Of a DNA stretch of 64,000 bases, positions 10,223-18,356 are shown one piece after another; positions within the stretch are counted from its first letter, which is position 1, and every line of letters starts with the position of its first letter. Under the pieces are notes generated by a model. That model ran no database searches. It was given only the letters and a program-made list of their open reading frames with translations, and was not told the origin of the DNA. This DNA comes from Sulfuritalea sp. (lineage in GTDB: Bacteria; Pseudomonadota; Gammaproteobacteria; Burkholderiales; Rhodocyclaceae). The DNA lies in contig JADJUP010000011.1 of the NCBI GenBank assembly GCA_016716965.1, forward strand, positions 1 through 64,000, written 5' to 3'. Position numbers and translations under genes: made by a program.

Positions 10223-10226
<4 letters not shown>

Positions 10227-11047
10227 GTGCCGGCCCGCGCCGCGGAGGGCATCGCCGCCGCGTCGATCGCCGCAATCGCATCCACCGCGCGCCGCAGCGG
10301 CGGCAGCAGTTCGCCCAGCCGGTCGTGCGACAAACGCATCACCGGCGCCTGGATCGCGATGCCGGTGTTGGAACGCCCGCCATCCGCCGCCGGCACCAGC
10401 ATCGCGACGCAGAACAGGCCGGGCAGGAATTCCTCGTCGTCGCAGGCGTAGCCCTGCTGCGTGATGCGCGCGATCTCGGCTTCGAGCAGGGCCGGGTCGG
10501 TGATGGTGCGCGGCGTGTAGCGTTCCAGCGCCGCCGGTTCCAGCAGGCGCTTGCGCTGGCTGGCGCTCATCTGCGCCAGGAACAGCTTGCCGCTGGCCGA
10601 GCAGTGGGCCGGCACGCGCGAACCGGGGTGCAGGTAGAAGCGCAGCGGCGCCACGGTCTCGACGCGGTCGAGGTAGAGCACTTCGCTGCCCGAGAGCGCG
10701 GTGATGTTGCAGCTTTCGCCCACCTCCTCGACCAGCGTGCGCAGCACGGCATGGCGCGCGCCATGCACGGTGTTGTTGAGCAGCAGGTTCTCCGCCAGCC
10801 GGCGCAGGCGCAGGCCGGTGCTGTAATGGCGGCCGTCGCTTTCCCGCTGCAGCATGCCGGCCGCTTCGAGCTGCTGCAGCATGCGATGCACGGTCGGCTT
10901 GGGCAGGCCGGTTTCATCCACCAGCCACTGCAGGTTGAACAGCTGGTCGCGCCCGGCAATCACTTCGAGCAGGGCGAACAGGCGCAAGGCCGGCGTGTCG
11001 CCGTCGATGCGCGCCGGTTCCGGCGGAGGAGTCGATCTTGGGTTCAT
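10223..11047 (-). CDS. IclR-family transcriptional regulator (sulfonate cluster, copy 2)
   Basis: This 274-residue regulator has a winged helix-turn-helix (about residues 20-80, with TGLPKPTVHRMLQQLEAAG) and an IclR effector domain with GSRVPAHCSASGKLFLA. The ATG at 11047 (MNPRSTPP) is preferred; the open frame extends 16 codons further into the intergenic region. It diverges from xsc across about 160 bp that contain a promoter and a 7-5-7 palindrome, so it probably controls xsc and its own operon with the CobS- and CobT-like genes. Its stop overlaps the cobS-like start as ATGA, which suggests translational coupling. Confidence 0.9.
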
Positions 11048-11101
11048 GGTGCGTCCATCATAGCGAATTCCATTAATCGGTACAATAAGTTTCATTTTTT
11101 A

Positions 11102-11130
11102 TTGACTTTTAGTTTTGCGGGACCTAAAGT
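11102..11130 (+). promoter_or_regulatory. candidate sigma-70 promoter of xsc
   Basis: TTGACT and TAAAGT are separated by 17 bp and lie about 80 bp upstream of the xsc start. The predicted transcription start falls just before the palindrome at 11146. Confidence 0.5.
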
Positions 11131-11145
11131 CACGCCTCATTCTGA

Positions 11146-11164
11146 ATACTGGAACGCCCAGTAT
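11146..11164. promoter_or_regulatory. 7-5-7 palindrome downstream of the xsc promoter, candidate operator
   Basis: ATACTGG and CCAGTAT form a perfect palindrome around AACGC. The site lies just after the predicted transcription start of xsc, where a repressor would block transcription. The divergent IclR protein is the obvious candidate. Confidence 0.45.
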
Positions 11165-11209
11165 CGATTCCGTACAAGACATCGACCCCATCGAGGAGAG
11201 CAAACCGCC

Positions 11210-13021
11210 ATGAGCAAGCCCGACAACCGCAAGGTGCCCGAAGGCCCCACCCGCATGACCCCGTCCGAAGCCTTCGTCGAAACCATGGTCGCCAACGGCG
11301 TGACCGACATGTTCGGCATCATGGGCTCGGCCTTCATGGACGCCATGGACATCTTCGCCCCGGCCGGCATCCGCCTGATCCCGGTGGTGCATGAGCAGGG
11401 CGCCGGCCACATGGCCGACGGCTTTTCGCGCGTTTCCGGCCGCCACGGCGTCTGCATCGGCCAGAACGGCCCCGGCATCAGCAACTGCGTCACCGCCATC
11501 GCCGCCGCCTACTGGGCGCACAGCCCGGTGGTGATCGTGACGCCGGAAACCGGCACCATGGGCATGGGCCTCGGCGGCTTCCAGGAAGCCAACCAGTTGC
11601 CGATGTTCCAGGAATTCACCAAGTACCAGGGGCATGTGAACAATCCCAAGCGCATGGCCGAATATACCGGCCGCTGCTTCGACCGCGCCATGAGCGAAAT
11701 GGGCCCGACCCAGCTCAACATCCCGCGCGACTATTTCTACGGCGACATCACCTGCGAGATTCCCAAGCCCTTCCGCCTCGATCGCGGCCCCGGCGGCGAA
11801 AAGAGCCTCAACGAAGCCGCCGACCTGCTGGCGAACGCCAAATTCCCGGTCATCATTTCCGGCGGCGGCGTGGTCATGGCCGACGGCGTCGAGGAATGCA
11901 AGGCCCTGGCCGAGCGCCTCGGCGCGCCGGTGGTGAACAGCTACCTGCACAACGACTCCTTCCCCGCCAGCCATCCGCTGTGGTGCGGCCCGCTCGGCTA
12001 CCAGGGCTCGAAGGCGGCGATGAAGCTGATGGCGCAGGCCGACGTGGTGATCGCGCTGGGTTCACGCCTCGGTCCCTTCGGCACCCTGCCGCAGCACGGC
12101 ATGGACTACTGGCCGACCAAGGCCAAGATCATCCAGATCGACGCCGACAACACCATGCTCGGCCTGGTCAAGAAGATATCCGTCGGCATCTGCGGCGACG
12201 CCAAGGCCGCCGCCATTGCCCTGACGCAACGCCTGACCGGCCGCACCCTGGCCTGCGACGCCAGCAAGGCCGAGCGCGCCGCAACGATCAAGGCCGAAAA
12301 GGCGGCGTGGGAAAGGGAACTCGACGACTGGACCCACGAACGCGACCCATTCAGCATGGACATGATCGACGAGAACGGCAAGGAAAAGACCTTCAGCGGC
12401 GGCAGCTACCTGCACCCGCGCCAGGTGCTGCGCGAACTTGAAAAAGCCATGCCGGCCGACGTGATGGTCTCAACCGACATCGGCAACATCAACTCGGTGG
12501 CCAACAGCTACCTGCGTTTCGAGAAGCCGCGCAGCTTCTTCGCCGCGATGAGCTTCGGCAACTGCGGCTACGCCTTCCCGACCATCATCGGCGCCAAGGT
12601 GGCCGCCCCGCACCGGCCGGCGATCTCGTATGCCGGCGACGGCGCCTGGGGCATGAGCCTGATGGAAACCATGACCTGCGTGCGCCACAACATCCCGGTC
12701 ACCGCCGTCGTCTTCCACAACCGCCAGTGGGGCGCGGAGAAGAAGAACCAGGTGGATTTCTACAACCGCCGCTTCGTCGCCGGCGAACTCGACAACCAGT
12801 CCTTCGCCGGCATCGCCCGCGCCATGGGCGCCGAGGGCATCACGGTGGACAAGCTGGAAGACGTCGGCCCCGCGCTGAAAAAGGCCATCGACCTGCAGAT
12901 GAACCACGGCAAGACCTGCATCGTCGAGATCATGTGCACCCGCGAACTGGGCGATCCCTTCCGCCGCGATGCATTGTCGAAGCCGGTGCGCCATCTCGAT
13001 AAATACAAGGACTACGTCTAG
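11210..13021 (+). CDS. xsc: sulfoacetaldehyde acetyltransferase
   Basis: This 603-residue thiamine-diphosphate enzyme converts sulfoacetaldehyde plus phosphate to acetyl phosphate and sulfite in the cytoplasm. It has the three-domain layout of the family. Conserved features are HEQGAGHMADGFSRVSGR in the PYR domain and the ThDP-binding GDGAWG (residue 476 on) ending in HN. The start is the ATG at 11210, preceded by GAGGAG; longer open frame upstream runs back through other genes. Xsc is the common end point of taurine, sulfoacetate and isethionate breakdown. Here the linked SauS- and SauT-like genes point to sulfoacetate. A terminator follows at 13084. No pta gene lies nearby, only a truncated acetate kinase. 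Confidence 0.95.
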   Translation: MSKPDNRKVPEGPTRMTPSEAFVETMVANGVTDMFGIMGSAFMDAMDIFAPAGIRLIPVVHEQGAGHMADGFSRVSGRHGVCIGQNGPGISNCVTAIAAAYWAHSPVVIVTPETGTMGMGLGGFQEANQLPMFQEFTKYQGHVNNPKRMAEYTGRCFDRAMSEMGPTQLNIPRDYFYGDITCEIPKPFRLDRGPGGEKSLNEAADLLANAKFPVIISGGGVVMADGVEECKALAERLGAPVVNSYLHNDSFPASHPLWCGPLGYQGSKAAMKLMAQADVVIALGSRLGPFGTLPQHGMDYWPTKAKIIQIDADNTMLGLVKKISVGICGDAKAAAIALTQRLTGRTLACDASKAERAATIKAEKAAWERELDDWTHERDPFSMDMIDENGKEKTFSGGSYLHPRQVLRELEKAMPADVMVSTDIGNINSVANSYLRFEKPRSFFAAMSFGNCGYAFPTIIGAKVAAPHRPAISYAGDGAWGMSLMETMTCVRHNIPVTAVVFHNRQWGAEKKNQVDFYNRRFVAGELDNQSFAGIARAMGAEGITVDKLEDVGPALKKAIDLQMNHGKTCIVEIMCTRELGDPFRRDALSKPVRHLDKYKDYV

Positions 13022-13030
13022 GCGCAAGCA

Positions 13031-13066
13031 GTCGCATGCGGCCGTGCCCCTCAGGCCGCATGCGAC
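13031..13066 (+). terminator. long inverted repeat after xsc
   Basis: GTCGCATGCGGCC and its exact reverse complement form a 13-bp stem with a 10-nt loop ten bases past the xsc stop. No T-run follows, so it may protect the xsc mRNA end rather than terminate. Confidence 0.45.
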
Positions 13067-13083
13067 ATCAAAGGTCTCTTCCT

Positions 13084-13129
13084 CCGGAACCGCACAGCCC
13101 TCCTCCAATGTGCCGTTCCGGTTTTTTTT
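13084..13129 (+). terminator. intrinsic terminator of xsc
   Basis: A 13-bp stem with one mismatch (13084-13096 and 13109-13121) is followed directly by eight T. This is a standard rho-independent terminator. Confidence 0.8.
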
Positions 13130-13189
13130 GAACAGAAATCCTCCATTCGCCGTGTCGCCGCGGCGAACCCGTCCTGAAAACTGGAAGCC

Positions 13190-13387
13190 ATGGCCGACGC
13201 GCTGCTGACCCTCAACGCCGGATCCTCTTCGATCAGGTTCGCACGATTCGAATGCCACACGCCGATCCCGCGGCAGCCAGGACTGGTCGGCCAGATCGAC
13301 GGCATCGGCGCTGCCGGGAGTCGCGTGGCGGCGCTGGCGTCGGCGGCCTTAACGAGCCCCCCATGGATTCCTTCTTCATCCAGGTAA
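13190..13387 (+). pseudogene. ackA: acetate kinase N-terminal remnant
   Basis: The frame opens MADALLTLNAGSSSIRFARFE, the acetate kinase signature that begins the phosphate-binding fold, and continues with PGLVGQIDGIG, also AckA-like. Homology then fades after about 45 residues, and the frame ends at codon 66 inside the next gene. Full AckA proteins are about 400 residues, so this is a remnant. It sits directly after xsc, whose product acetyl phosphate is the AckA substrate. This suggests that an xsc-ackA unit was cut by a deletion that also brought the permease gene close. Confidence 0.7.
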
Positions 13388-14094
13388 TCCTCGTCGCAAC
13401 CCTGGCCGGATTCATCCAGGGCGTGTCGGGATTCGCCTTCGCCCTGGTTGCCACCTCGCTCTGGGCCTGGATGATCGAGCCACAGGTGCTGGCGCCCACG
13501 GTCATCATGGCTTCGCTGCTGGGGCAGCTTACTTCCCTGTCGAGCATAAAGGCCAGGCCCAGCTTCGAGCGCACGATGCCCTTCCTGATCGGCGGCGCTA
13601 TCGGCGTTCCGGGCGGCGTACTGCTGCTGCCCTTGCTCGATGCGACAGCCTTTCGCGTCAGCATCGGCGTCATGCTGGTCATCTATTGCAGCGTGATGCT
13701 GGGCATCCGGGAACTGCCGGTGATTCGCGCTGGCGGCAAGCCGGCCGACGGCGGCATCGGCCTTCTGGCCGGCGTTCTGGGCGGCGCGACCGGGGTTCCC
13801 GGGCCGCCGGTCATCCTCTGGTGCGCCCTGCGCGGCTGGGACAAGGCCAGCCAGCGCGCAACCTTCCAGAGCTTCTTCATCGGACTTCAGCTGCTGATAC
13901 TCGGCGTCTATGTCATGACGGGGCTGGTCAATGCGCGCAGCCTGCAACTGATACTGGTTGCGGCACTGCCGATCATGATTTCGTCATGGATCGGGTCGAG
14001 GGTGTTCAGGAGGTTCACCGACCGGGACTTCCAGAAGGTCATCTTCGGCCTGCTGCTGATATCCGGCCTGGCCCTGGTGTCGAGCGGATTATGA
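13363..14094 (+). CDS. tauE: TauE/SafE-family permease, probable sulfite exporter
   Basis: This 243-residue membrane protein has about seven or eight hydrophobic segments and the repeated glycine-rich half motifs of the TauE/SafE family (GFIQGVSGFAFALVATSLW and GVLGGATGVPGPPVILW). Members next to xsc are thought to export the sulfite released by Xsc. The ATG at 13363 (MDSFFIQ) fits the membrane topology; the open frame begins earlier but that part is antisense-like and hydrophilic. It overlaps the end of the acetate kinase remnant and converges with the acyltransferase gene, overlapping it by 6 bp. Confidence 0.85.
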   Translation: MDSFFIQVILVATLAGFIQGVSGFAFALVATSLWAWMIEPQVLAPTVIMASLLGQLTSLSSIKARPSFERTMPFLIGGAIGVPGGVLLLPLLDATAFRVSIGVMLVIYCSVMLGIRELPVIRAGGKPADGGIGLLAGVLGGATGVPGPPVILWCALRGWDKASQRATFQSFFIGLQLLILGVYVMTGLVNARSLQLILVAALPIMISSWIGSRVFRRFTDRDFQKVIFGLLLISGLALVSSGL

Positions 14095-14940
14095 GCGGGG
14101 AGGGTCGCCGGCAGGTGGCTCGGCACCCGCCGGCACCTTGTAGCGGTTGTAGCCCCAGAGGTATTGCCCGGGGCACTGGCCGATCAGCGTTTCGAGTTCG
14201 CGATTGAGCTGTGCGGCACGCTGCGTCAGGTCGCCGGCCAGCGGAGCCGACAGCGGAAACAGCTTGAGGTGGAAGCCGGCGCCGAACTGCAGGCGTTCGC
14301 CATAGGCCAGCAACACCGTGGCACCGGTTTCGGCGAGGCGCGCGGCGAGCGTCATGGTGTAGGCGGGGCGGCCGAAGAAAGGCAGCCAGGCGCCTTCGCC
14401 ATTGCCCGGCACCTGATCGGGCAGCATGCCGACAGCCTCGCCGCCCTTGAGCGCCTTGAGCAGGCGGCGCACGCCGGACAGGTCCGCCGGGGCCAGCTTG
14501 AGGTTCGCCCCGCGGCCCTCCTCGATCAGCGGCGCCAGCCAGTCCTGCTTGGGCCGCCGGTAGAGCACCGTCATCGGCTTGCGTGCGGCGTAGTACTGCG
14601 CGGTAATCTCGAAGCAGCCAAGGTGCGGGGTGAGGAACAGGATGCCGCGCTTTGCCTCCCACGCCGCTTCGACCAGTTCCCAGCCGGAAACGCGCACCAC
14701 GCGTCCGACCACCTCGTCCTGCGGACGCAGCCAGATCTTCGGCAGTTCGAGCAACGCCTTGCCGGCTTCAGCGATCGCTTCGGCCTTCGCGTCCATCATT
14801 CCGGCCTGCCGGATATGCACCCGGAAATTGCGCCGGTAAGTCGCCGACAGCAGCCACGCCAGCCAGCCAGCCAGCGCACCGAGGTTGTGCAGCAGCGGCA
14901 GCGGAAGGCGGGCGAGGAAACGGAACAGGGTGGGTAACAC
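14089..14940 (-). CDS. LpxL/HtrB-family lipid A acyltransferase
   Basis: This protein of about 283 residues adds secondary acyl chains to lipid A at the inner membrane. It has an N-terminal hydrophobic anchor followed by the HX4E catalytic motif (HLGCFE). The typical conserved regions around MTVLYRRPKQDWL and LPDQVPG are present. The start is uncertain: the GTG at 14940 gives a standard N-terminus, while the open frame reaches 15039 inside the divergent gene. It diverges from gnnA, so lipid A genes lie on both sides of this promoter region. Confidence 0.83.
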   Translation of the reverse strand: MLPTLFRFLARLPLPLLHNLGALAGWLAWLLSATYRRNFRVHIRQAGMMDAKAEAIAEAGKALLELPKIWLRPQDEVVGRVVRVSGWELVEAAWEAKRGILFLTPHLGCFEITAQYYAARKPMTVLYRRPKQDWLAPLIEEGRGANLKLAPADLSGVRRLLKALKGGEAVGMLPDQVPGNGEGAWLPFFGRPAYTMTLAARLAETGATVLLAYGERLQFGAGFHLKLFPLSAPLAGDLTQRAAQLNRELETLIGQCPGQYLWGYNRYKVPAGAEPPAGDPPRS

Positions 14941-15010
14941 GACGATTCGCGGCGGCAGGTGGCGACTGGTGGCGGGCAAGGATGCCGGGGAGAAAGTAGA
15001 ATTATCGCCT

Positions 15011-15976
15011 ATGTCCAAACTCCTCCGTGCCGCCGTCATCGGCGTCGGCTACCTCGGGCGCTTTCATGCCCAGAAATACGCCGCCCTGCCCGACGTCGAG
15101 CTGGTCGGCGTAGTCGATCCCAATCCCGAGCGCGCCGCCGCCGTGGCCAAAGAACTCGGCACTGCCGCCTTCGCCGGCCATGCCGAACTGGCCGGCAAGG
15201 TCGACCTGGTGTCGATCGCCAGCACCACGGAAAGCCACTACCGCATCGCCCGCGACTGCCTCGCCGCCGGCCTGCATGTGCTGGTGGAAAAGCCGATCAC
15301 GGTGACCGTGGCCGAGGCCGACGAGCTGATCGCCCTGGCCGCTGGCGGCAAGCGCATGCTGCAGGTGGGCCACCTCGAACGCTACAACCCGGCCTGGCTG
15401 GCGGTGCGCGACAGGATAGGAACCCCGCTGTTCATCGAGGCCCACCGCATGGCGCCCTTCAAGCCGCGCGGCACCGATGTCTCGGTGGTGCTCGACCTGA
15501 TGATCCACGACCTCGACCTGATCCTGCCGCTGGTGAAAAGCCCGATCGCCGACCTGCGCGCCTCGGGCGTGGCGGTGCTGACGGAGGGCATCGACATCGC
15601 CAATGCGCGCATCGAGTTCGCCAACGGCTGCGTCGCCAACATCACGTCCAGCCGCGCCTCGACGGCTTCCCTGCGGCGCATGCGCATCTTCCAGCACCAC
15701 GAATACCTCTCGGTCGATTTCGGCGAGCGCAAGCTCGGCTTCGCCAGGAAGCGCGATGCCCTGATCGATGCGGGTGACACCAATGAATCCCCGATCGACA
15801 GCGAAAGCCGCATCGAGCCGCCCGGCGACGCGCTGCTGAGCGAGATCCAGGCCTTCGTCGCCAGCGTGCGCGGCGAGGCCGTGCCGGGCGGCACCTGCAC
15901 CGGCCGCGACGGGCGCGAAGCGCTGGCCGTGGCCCTCGAAATCGAACGACTGATGTCGAAGCAAGGAATCCAATGA
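15011..15976 (+). CDS. gnnA: Gfo/Idh/MocA oxidoreductase, probable UDP-GlcNAc 3-dehydrogenase
   Basis: This 321-residue NAD(P)-dependent sugar dehydrogenase has the N-terminal Rossmann motif GVGYLG, the EKPIT motif near residue 97 and the GHLERYNPAW region. The gene directly downstream is a DegT-type sugar aminotransferase and the next is lpxA, the arrangement expected for GnnA-GnnB. In Acidithiobacillus ferrooxidans GnnA oxidises the 3-hydroxyl of UDP-GlcNAc so that GnnB can aminate it. Its stop overlaps the gnnB start as ATGA. A general sugar dehydrogenase for surface polysaccharide is the alternative, but the lpxA linkage favours lipid A. Confidence 0.8.
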   Translation: MSKLLRAAVIGVGYLGRFHAQKYAALPDVELVGVVDPNPERAAAVAKELGTAAFAGHAELAGKVDLVSIASTTESHYRIARDCLAAGLHVLVEKPITVTVAEADELIALAAGGKRMLQVGHLERYNPAWLAVRDRIGTPLFIEAHRMAPFKPRGTDVSVVLDLMIHDLDLILPLVKSPIADLRASGVAVLTEGIDIANARIEFANGCVANITSSRASTASLRRMRIFQHHEYLSVDFGERKLGFARKRDALIDAGDTNESPIDSESRIEPPGDALLSEIQAFVASVRGEAVPGGTCTGRDGREALAVALEIERLMSKQGIQ

Positions 15977-17067
15977 ACATCCCGATGCTGGACCTCAAGG
16001 CCGAATACGCCTTGCTCAAGGACGAAATCGAACCCGCCGTGTGCGAGGCGCTGGCCGCCTGCCAGTACATCGGCGGCCCCAACGTCAAGGCCTTCGAGGC
16101 GGAAGCCGCCACCTATGCCGGCGTCAAGCACGGCATCGCCTGCGCCTCGGGCACCGACGCGCTGCTGATCGCGCTGCGCGCCATCGGCCTCGGCCCCGGC
16201 GACGAAGTCATCACCACGCCCTTCACCTTCGTCGCCACCGCGTCGACCGTGGTCATGTGCGGCGCCAAACCCGTGTTCGTGGACATCGATCCGCGCACGT
16301 TCAACCTCGACCTCGACCAGGTCGCGGCCGCGATCACGCCGCAGACGAAAGCCATCGTGCCGGTGCACCTCTTCGGCCAGCCGGTGCATCTGGCGCAGCT
16401 GAAGGCCTTGTGCGAGAAGCACGGCCTCAAGCTGATCGAGGACGCGGCGCAGTCCTTCGGCGCGGACTACGCCGGACGCAAGTCGGGCGCCTACGGCGAC
16501 ATCGGCTGCACCTCTTTCTACCCGTCGAAGAACCTCTCGGCCTTCGGCGACGGCGGCCTGATCATCACTGACGACGACAAGCTTGCCGCCGAGTTGCGCG
16601 TGCTGGCCAGCCACGGCTCGCGCGTGCGCTACCACCACCATGTGCTGGGCTACAACTCGCGGCTCGACGAAATCCAGGCCGTGATCCTGCGCATCAAGCT
16701 GCGCCGCCTCGACGACTTCAACAAGCGCCGTATCGCCATCGCCGACTCTTACAACCAGGAACTGGCCGGCCTGGTCGAGACGCCCTTCGCCGACGGCCAC
16801 GGGCGCCACGTCTATCACCAGTACACGATACTTTCCGACCAGCGCGACACGATCCAGAAGGTACTTGCCGAATCGGGCATCGCCTGCGCCGTGTATTACC
16901 CGGTGCCGCTGCACAAGCAGGAAATGTTCGCCGCCACGCATGGCGACGTGGTGCTGCCGGTCACCGAGAGCGTCGCCCGGCGCTGCCTGTCGCTGCCGAT
17001 TTCGCCGATGCTGAAGGACGAACAGATTCGCCACATCGTCGGCGCCGTCCGCCAGGCCGTGGCGTGA
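15973..17067 (+). CDS. gnnB: DegT/DnrJ/EryC1 sugar aminotransferase, probable GnnB
   Basis: This 364-residue PLP-dependent aminotransferase carries the family's sugar-binding N-terminus and the phosphate-binding SGTDAL. The PLP lysine sits in SFYPSKNLSAFGDGG near residue 185. It would transfer an amino group to the 3-keto sugar made by GnnA, giving UDP-GlcNAc3N for lipid A. It overlaps gnnA by 4 bp and its stop overlaps the lpxA GTG start (GTGA), so the three are translationally coupled. The assignment rests on family plus this tight linkage. Confidence 0.8.
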   Translation: MNIPMLDLKAEYALLKDEIEPAVCEALAACQYIGGPNVKAFEAEAATYAGVKHGIACASGTDALLIALRAIGLGPGDEVITTPFTFVATASTVVMCGAKPVFVDIDPRTFNLDLDQVAAAITPQTKAIVPVHLFGQPVHLAQLKALCEKHGLKLIEDAAQSFGADYAGRKSGAYGDIGCTSFYPSKNLSAFGDGGLIITDDDKLAAELRVLASHGSRVRYHHHVLGYNSRLDEIQAVILRIKLRRLDDFNKRRIAIADSYNQELAGLVETPFADGHGRHVYHQYTILSDQRDTIQKVLAESGIACAVYYPVPLHKQEMFAATHGDVVLPVTESVARRCLSLPISPMLKDEQIRHIVGAVRQAVA

Positions 17068-17837
17068 CTTTCCACCCCACCGCCGTGATAGCGCCGGACG
17101 CGAAGCTCGGCGCCAACGTTCGCATCGGTCCGTTTGCGGTCATCGAGGAAGACGTGGTCCTCGGCGACGATTGTGAAATCGCCGCGCATGCGGTGATCAA
17201 GCGCCACACCCGCATCGGCGCGCGCAGCCGCATCGCCGAACACGCGGTGATCGGCGGCGACCCGCAGGATTTCAAGTTCGCGCCGGGTTGTATTTCCTAC
17301 ACCGAGATCGGCGAGGACAACTGGCTGCGCGAAGGCGTCACGGTGCATCGCGGTTCGCGCGAGGGCAGCGTCACCCGGCTCGGCAACCACTGCTTCCTGA
17401 TGGCCTACAGCCACGTCGCCCACGACTGCACGGTCGGCAACAACGTGATCATGGCCAACACGGCGGGCATCGCCGGCGAGGTGGTGGTGCATGACAAGGC
17501 CTTCATCTCGGCGGCGGTGACGGTGCACCAGTTCTGCCGCATCGGGCGCAACGCGATGATCGGGCTGTCGTCGAAAGTGGTGCAGGACGCGCTGCCCTTC
17601 TGCATCACCGACGGCAACCCGGGCCGCGCCCGCGGCCTCAACCTGGTCGGCCTCAAGCGCAACGGTTTTTCGCGCGAGGACATCGCGGCGCTGAAGGATG
17701 CCTACCGCATGCTCTACAGCCGTGTGCCGCTGGAACAGGCACTGGCAGCGATGAGCGGGATGGGCAGCGCGCCGGTGAAGGAGGTCGCCGAGTTCATCGC
17801 CGGTTCGAAACGGGGTTTCGCGCACCCGACACGCTAG
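17064..17837 (+). CDS. lpxA: UDP-N-acetylglucosamine-type O/N-acyltransferase LpxA
   Basis: This 257-residue left-handed beta-helix acyltransferase puts the first hydroxyacyl chain on the lipid A sugar nucleotide. Hexapeptide repeats fill the N-terminal two thirds. The catalytic histidine is in SHVAHDCTVGN and the second histidine in VTVHQFC. The position matching E. coli Gly173, which sets acyl length, is Leu here (AMIGLSSK), which predicts a chain shorter than C14. The start is a GTG overlapping the gnnB stop. With gnnA-gnnB upstream, the natural acceptor is probably UDP-GlcNAc3N, so the first acyl link would be an amide. lpxD, fabZ and lpxB are not adjacent. Confidence 0.92.
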   Translation: MTFHPTAVIAPDAKLGANVRIGPFAVIEEDVVLGDDCEIAAHAVIKRHTRIGARSRIAEHAVIGGDPQDFKFAPGCISYTEIGEDNWLREGVTVHRGSREGSVTRLGNHCFLMAYSHVAHDCTVGNNVIMANTAGIAGEVVVHDKAFISAAVTVHQFCRIGRNAMIGLSSKVVQDALPFCITDGNPGRARGLNLVGLKRNGFSREDIAALKDAYRMLYSRVPLEQALAAMSGMGSAPVKEVAEFIAGSKRGFAHPTR

Positions 17838-17861
17838 CTTCGTTCAAGGGGAACACTGGCC

Positions 17862-18317
17862 ATGCTGACCAATACGGCGGACATTCTCGACGGGCTGGAA
17901 CTGTTCAAGGATTTCTCCTATCCCGAACTCAATACCATCGGCCATTTCCTGGATCGCACGGCCAGGAAAAGCGGCGAAGTCATCTTCAACGAAGGCGATC
18001 CCGGCACCTACATGCTGATCCTGGTCGAGGGCCGGCTGTCGATCTTCAAGGGTGGCGAGCACGGCACCCAGCTCCTGAGCCACGAAGGGCGCGGACGGAT
18101 CGTCGGCGAGATGGCGCTGCTCGACCAGGAGCGGCGCTCCGCAACCTGCGTCGCCGAAACGGACTGCATCATGCTGACGCTCGATGCGGCGGGCATGCAT
18201 CGCATGTCCGTGGAACGCCCCCTGCTGGCCTACCGCTTCATGCTCAACCTGGCCAAGCTGCTCTCGCGGCGCCTGCGCCGGACCTCCGGCATGCTGGTGG
18301 AGTACCTCGCCACCTGA
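17862..18317 (+). CDS. cyclic nucleotide-binding domain protein
   Basis: This 151-residue protein consists almost wholly of one cNMP-binding beta-barrel domain, with the phosphate-binding cassette around GEMALLDQERRSATCVAET. No helix-turn-helix is visible at the C-terminus, which sets it apart from CRP/FNR regulators (usually about 220 residues). It may act as a stand-alone sensor. It lies 24 bp after lpxA and may be co-transcribed with it. Confidence 0.8.
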   Translation: MLTNTADILDGLELFKDFSYPELNTIGHFLDRTARKSGEVIFNEGDPGTYMLILVEGRLSIFKGGEHGTQLLSHEGRGRIVGEMALLDQERRSATCVAETDCIMLTLDAAGMHRMSVERPLLAYRFMLNLAKLLSRRLRRTSGMLVEYLAT

Positions 18318-18356
18318 TTTGGCACGCCCTGCCTGACACCACCCCTGGCCGGGCCG

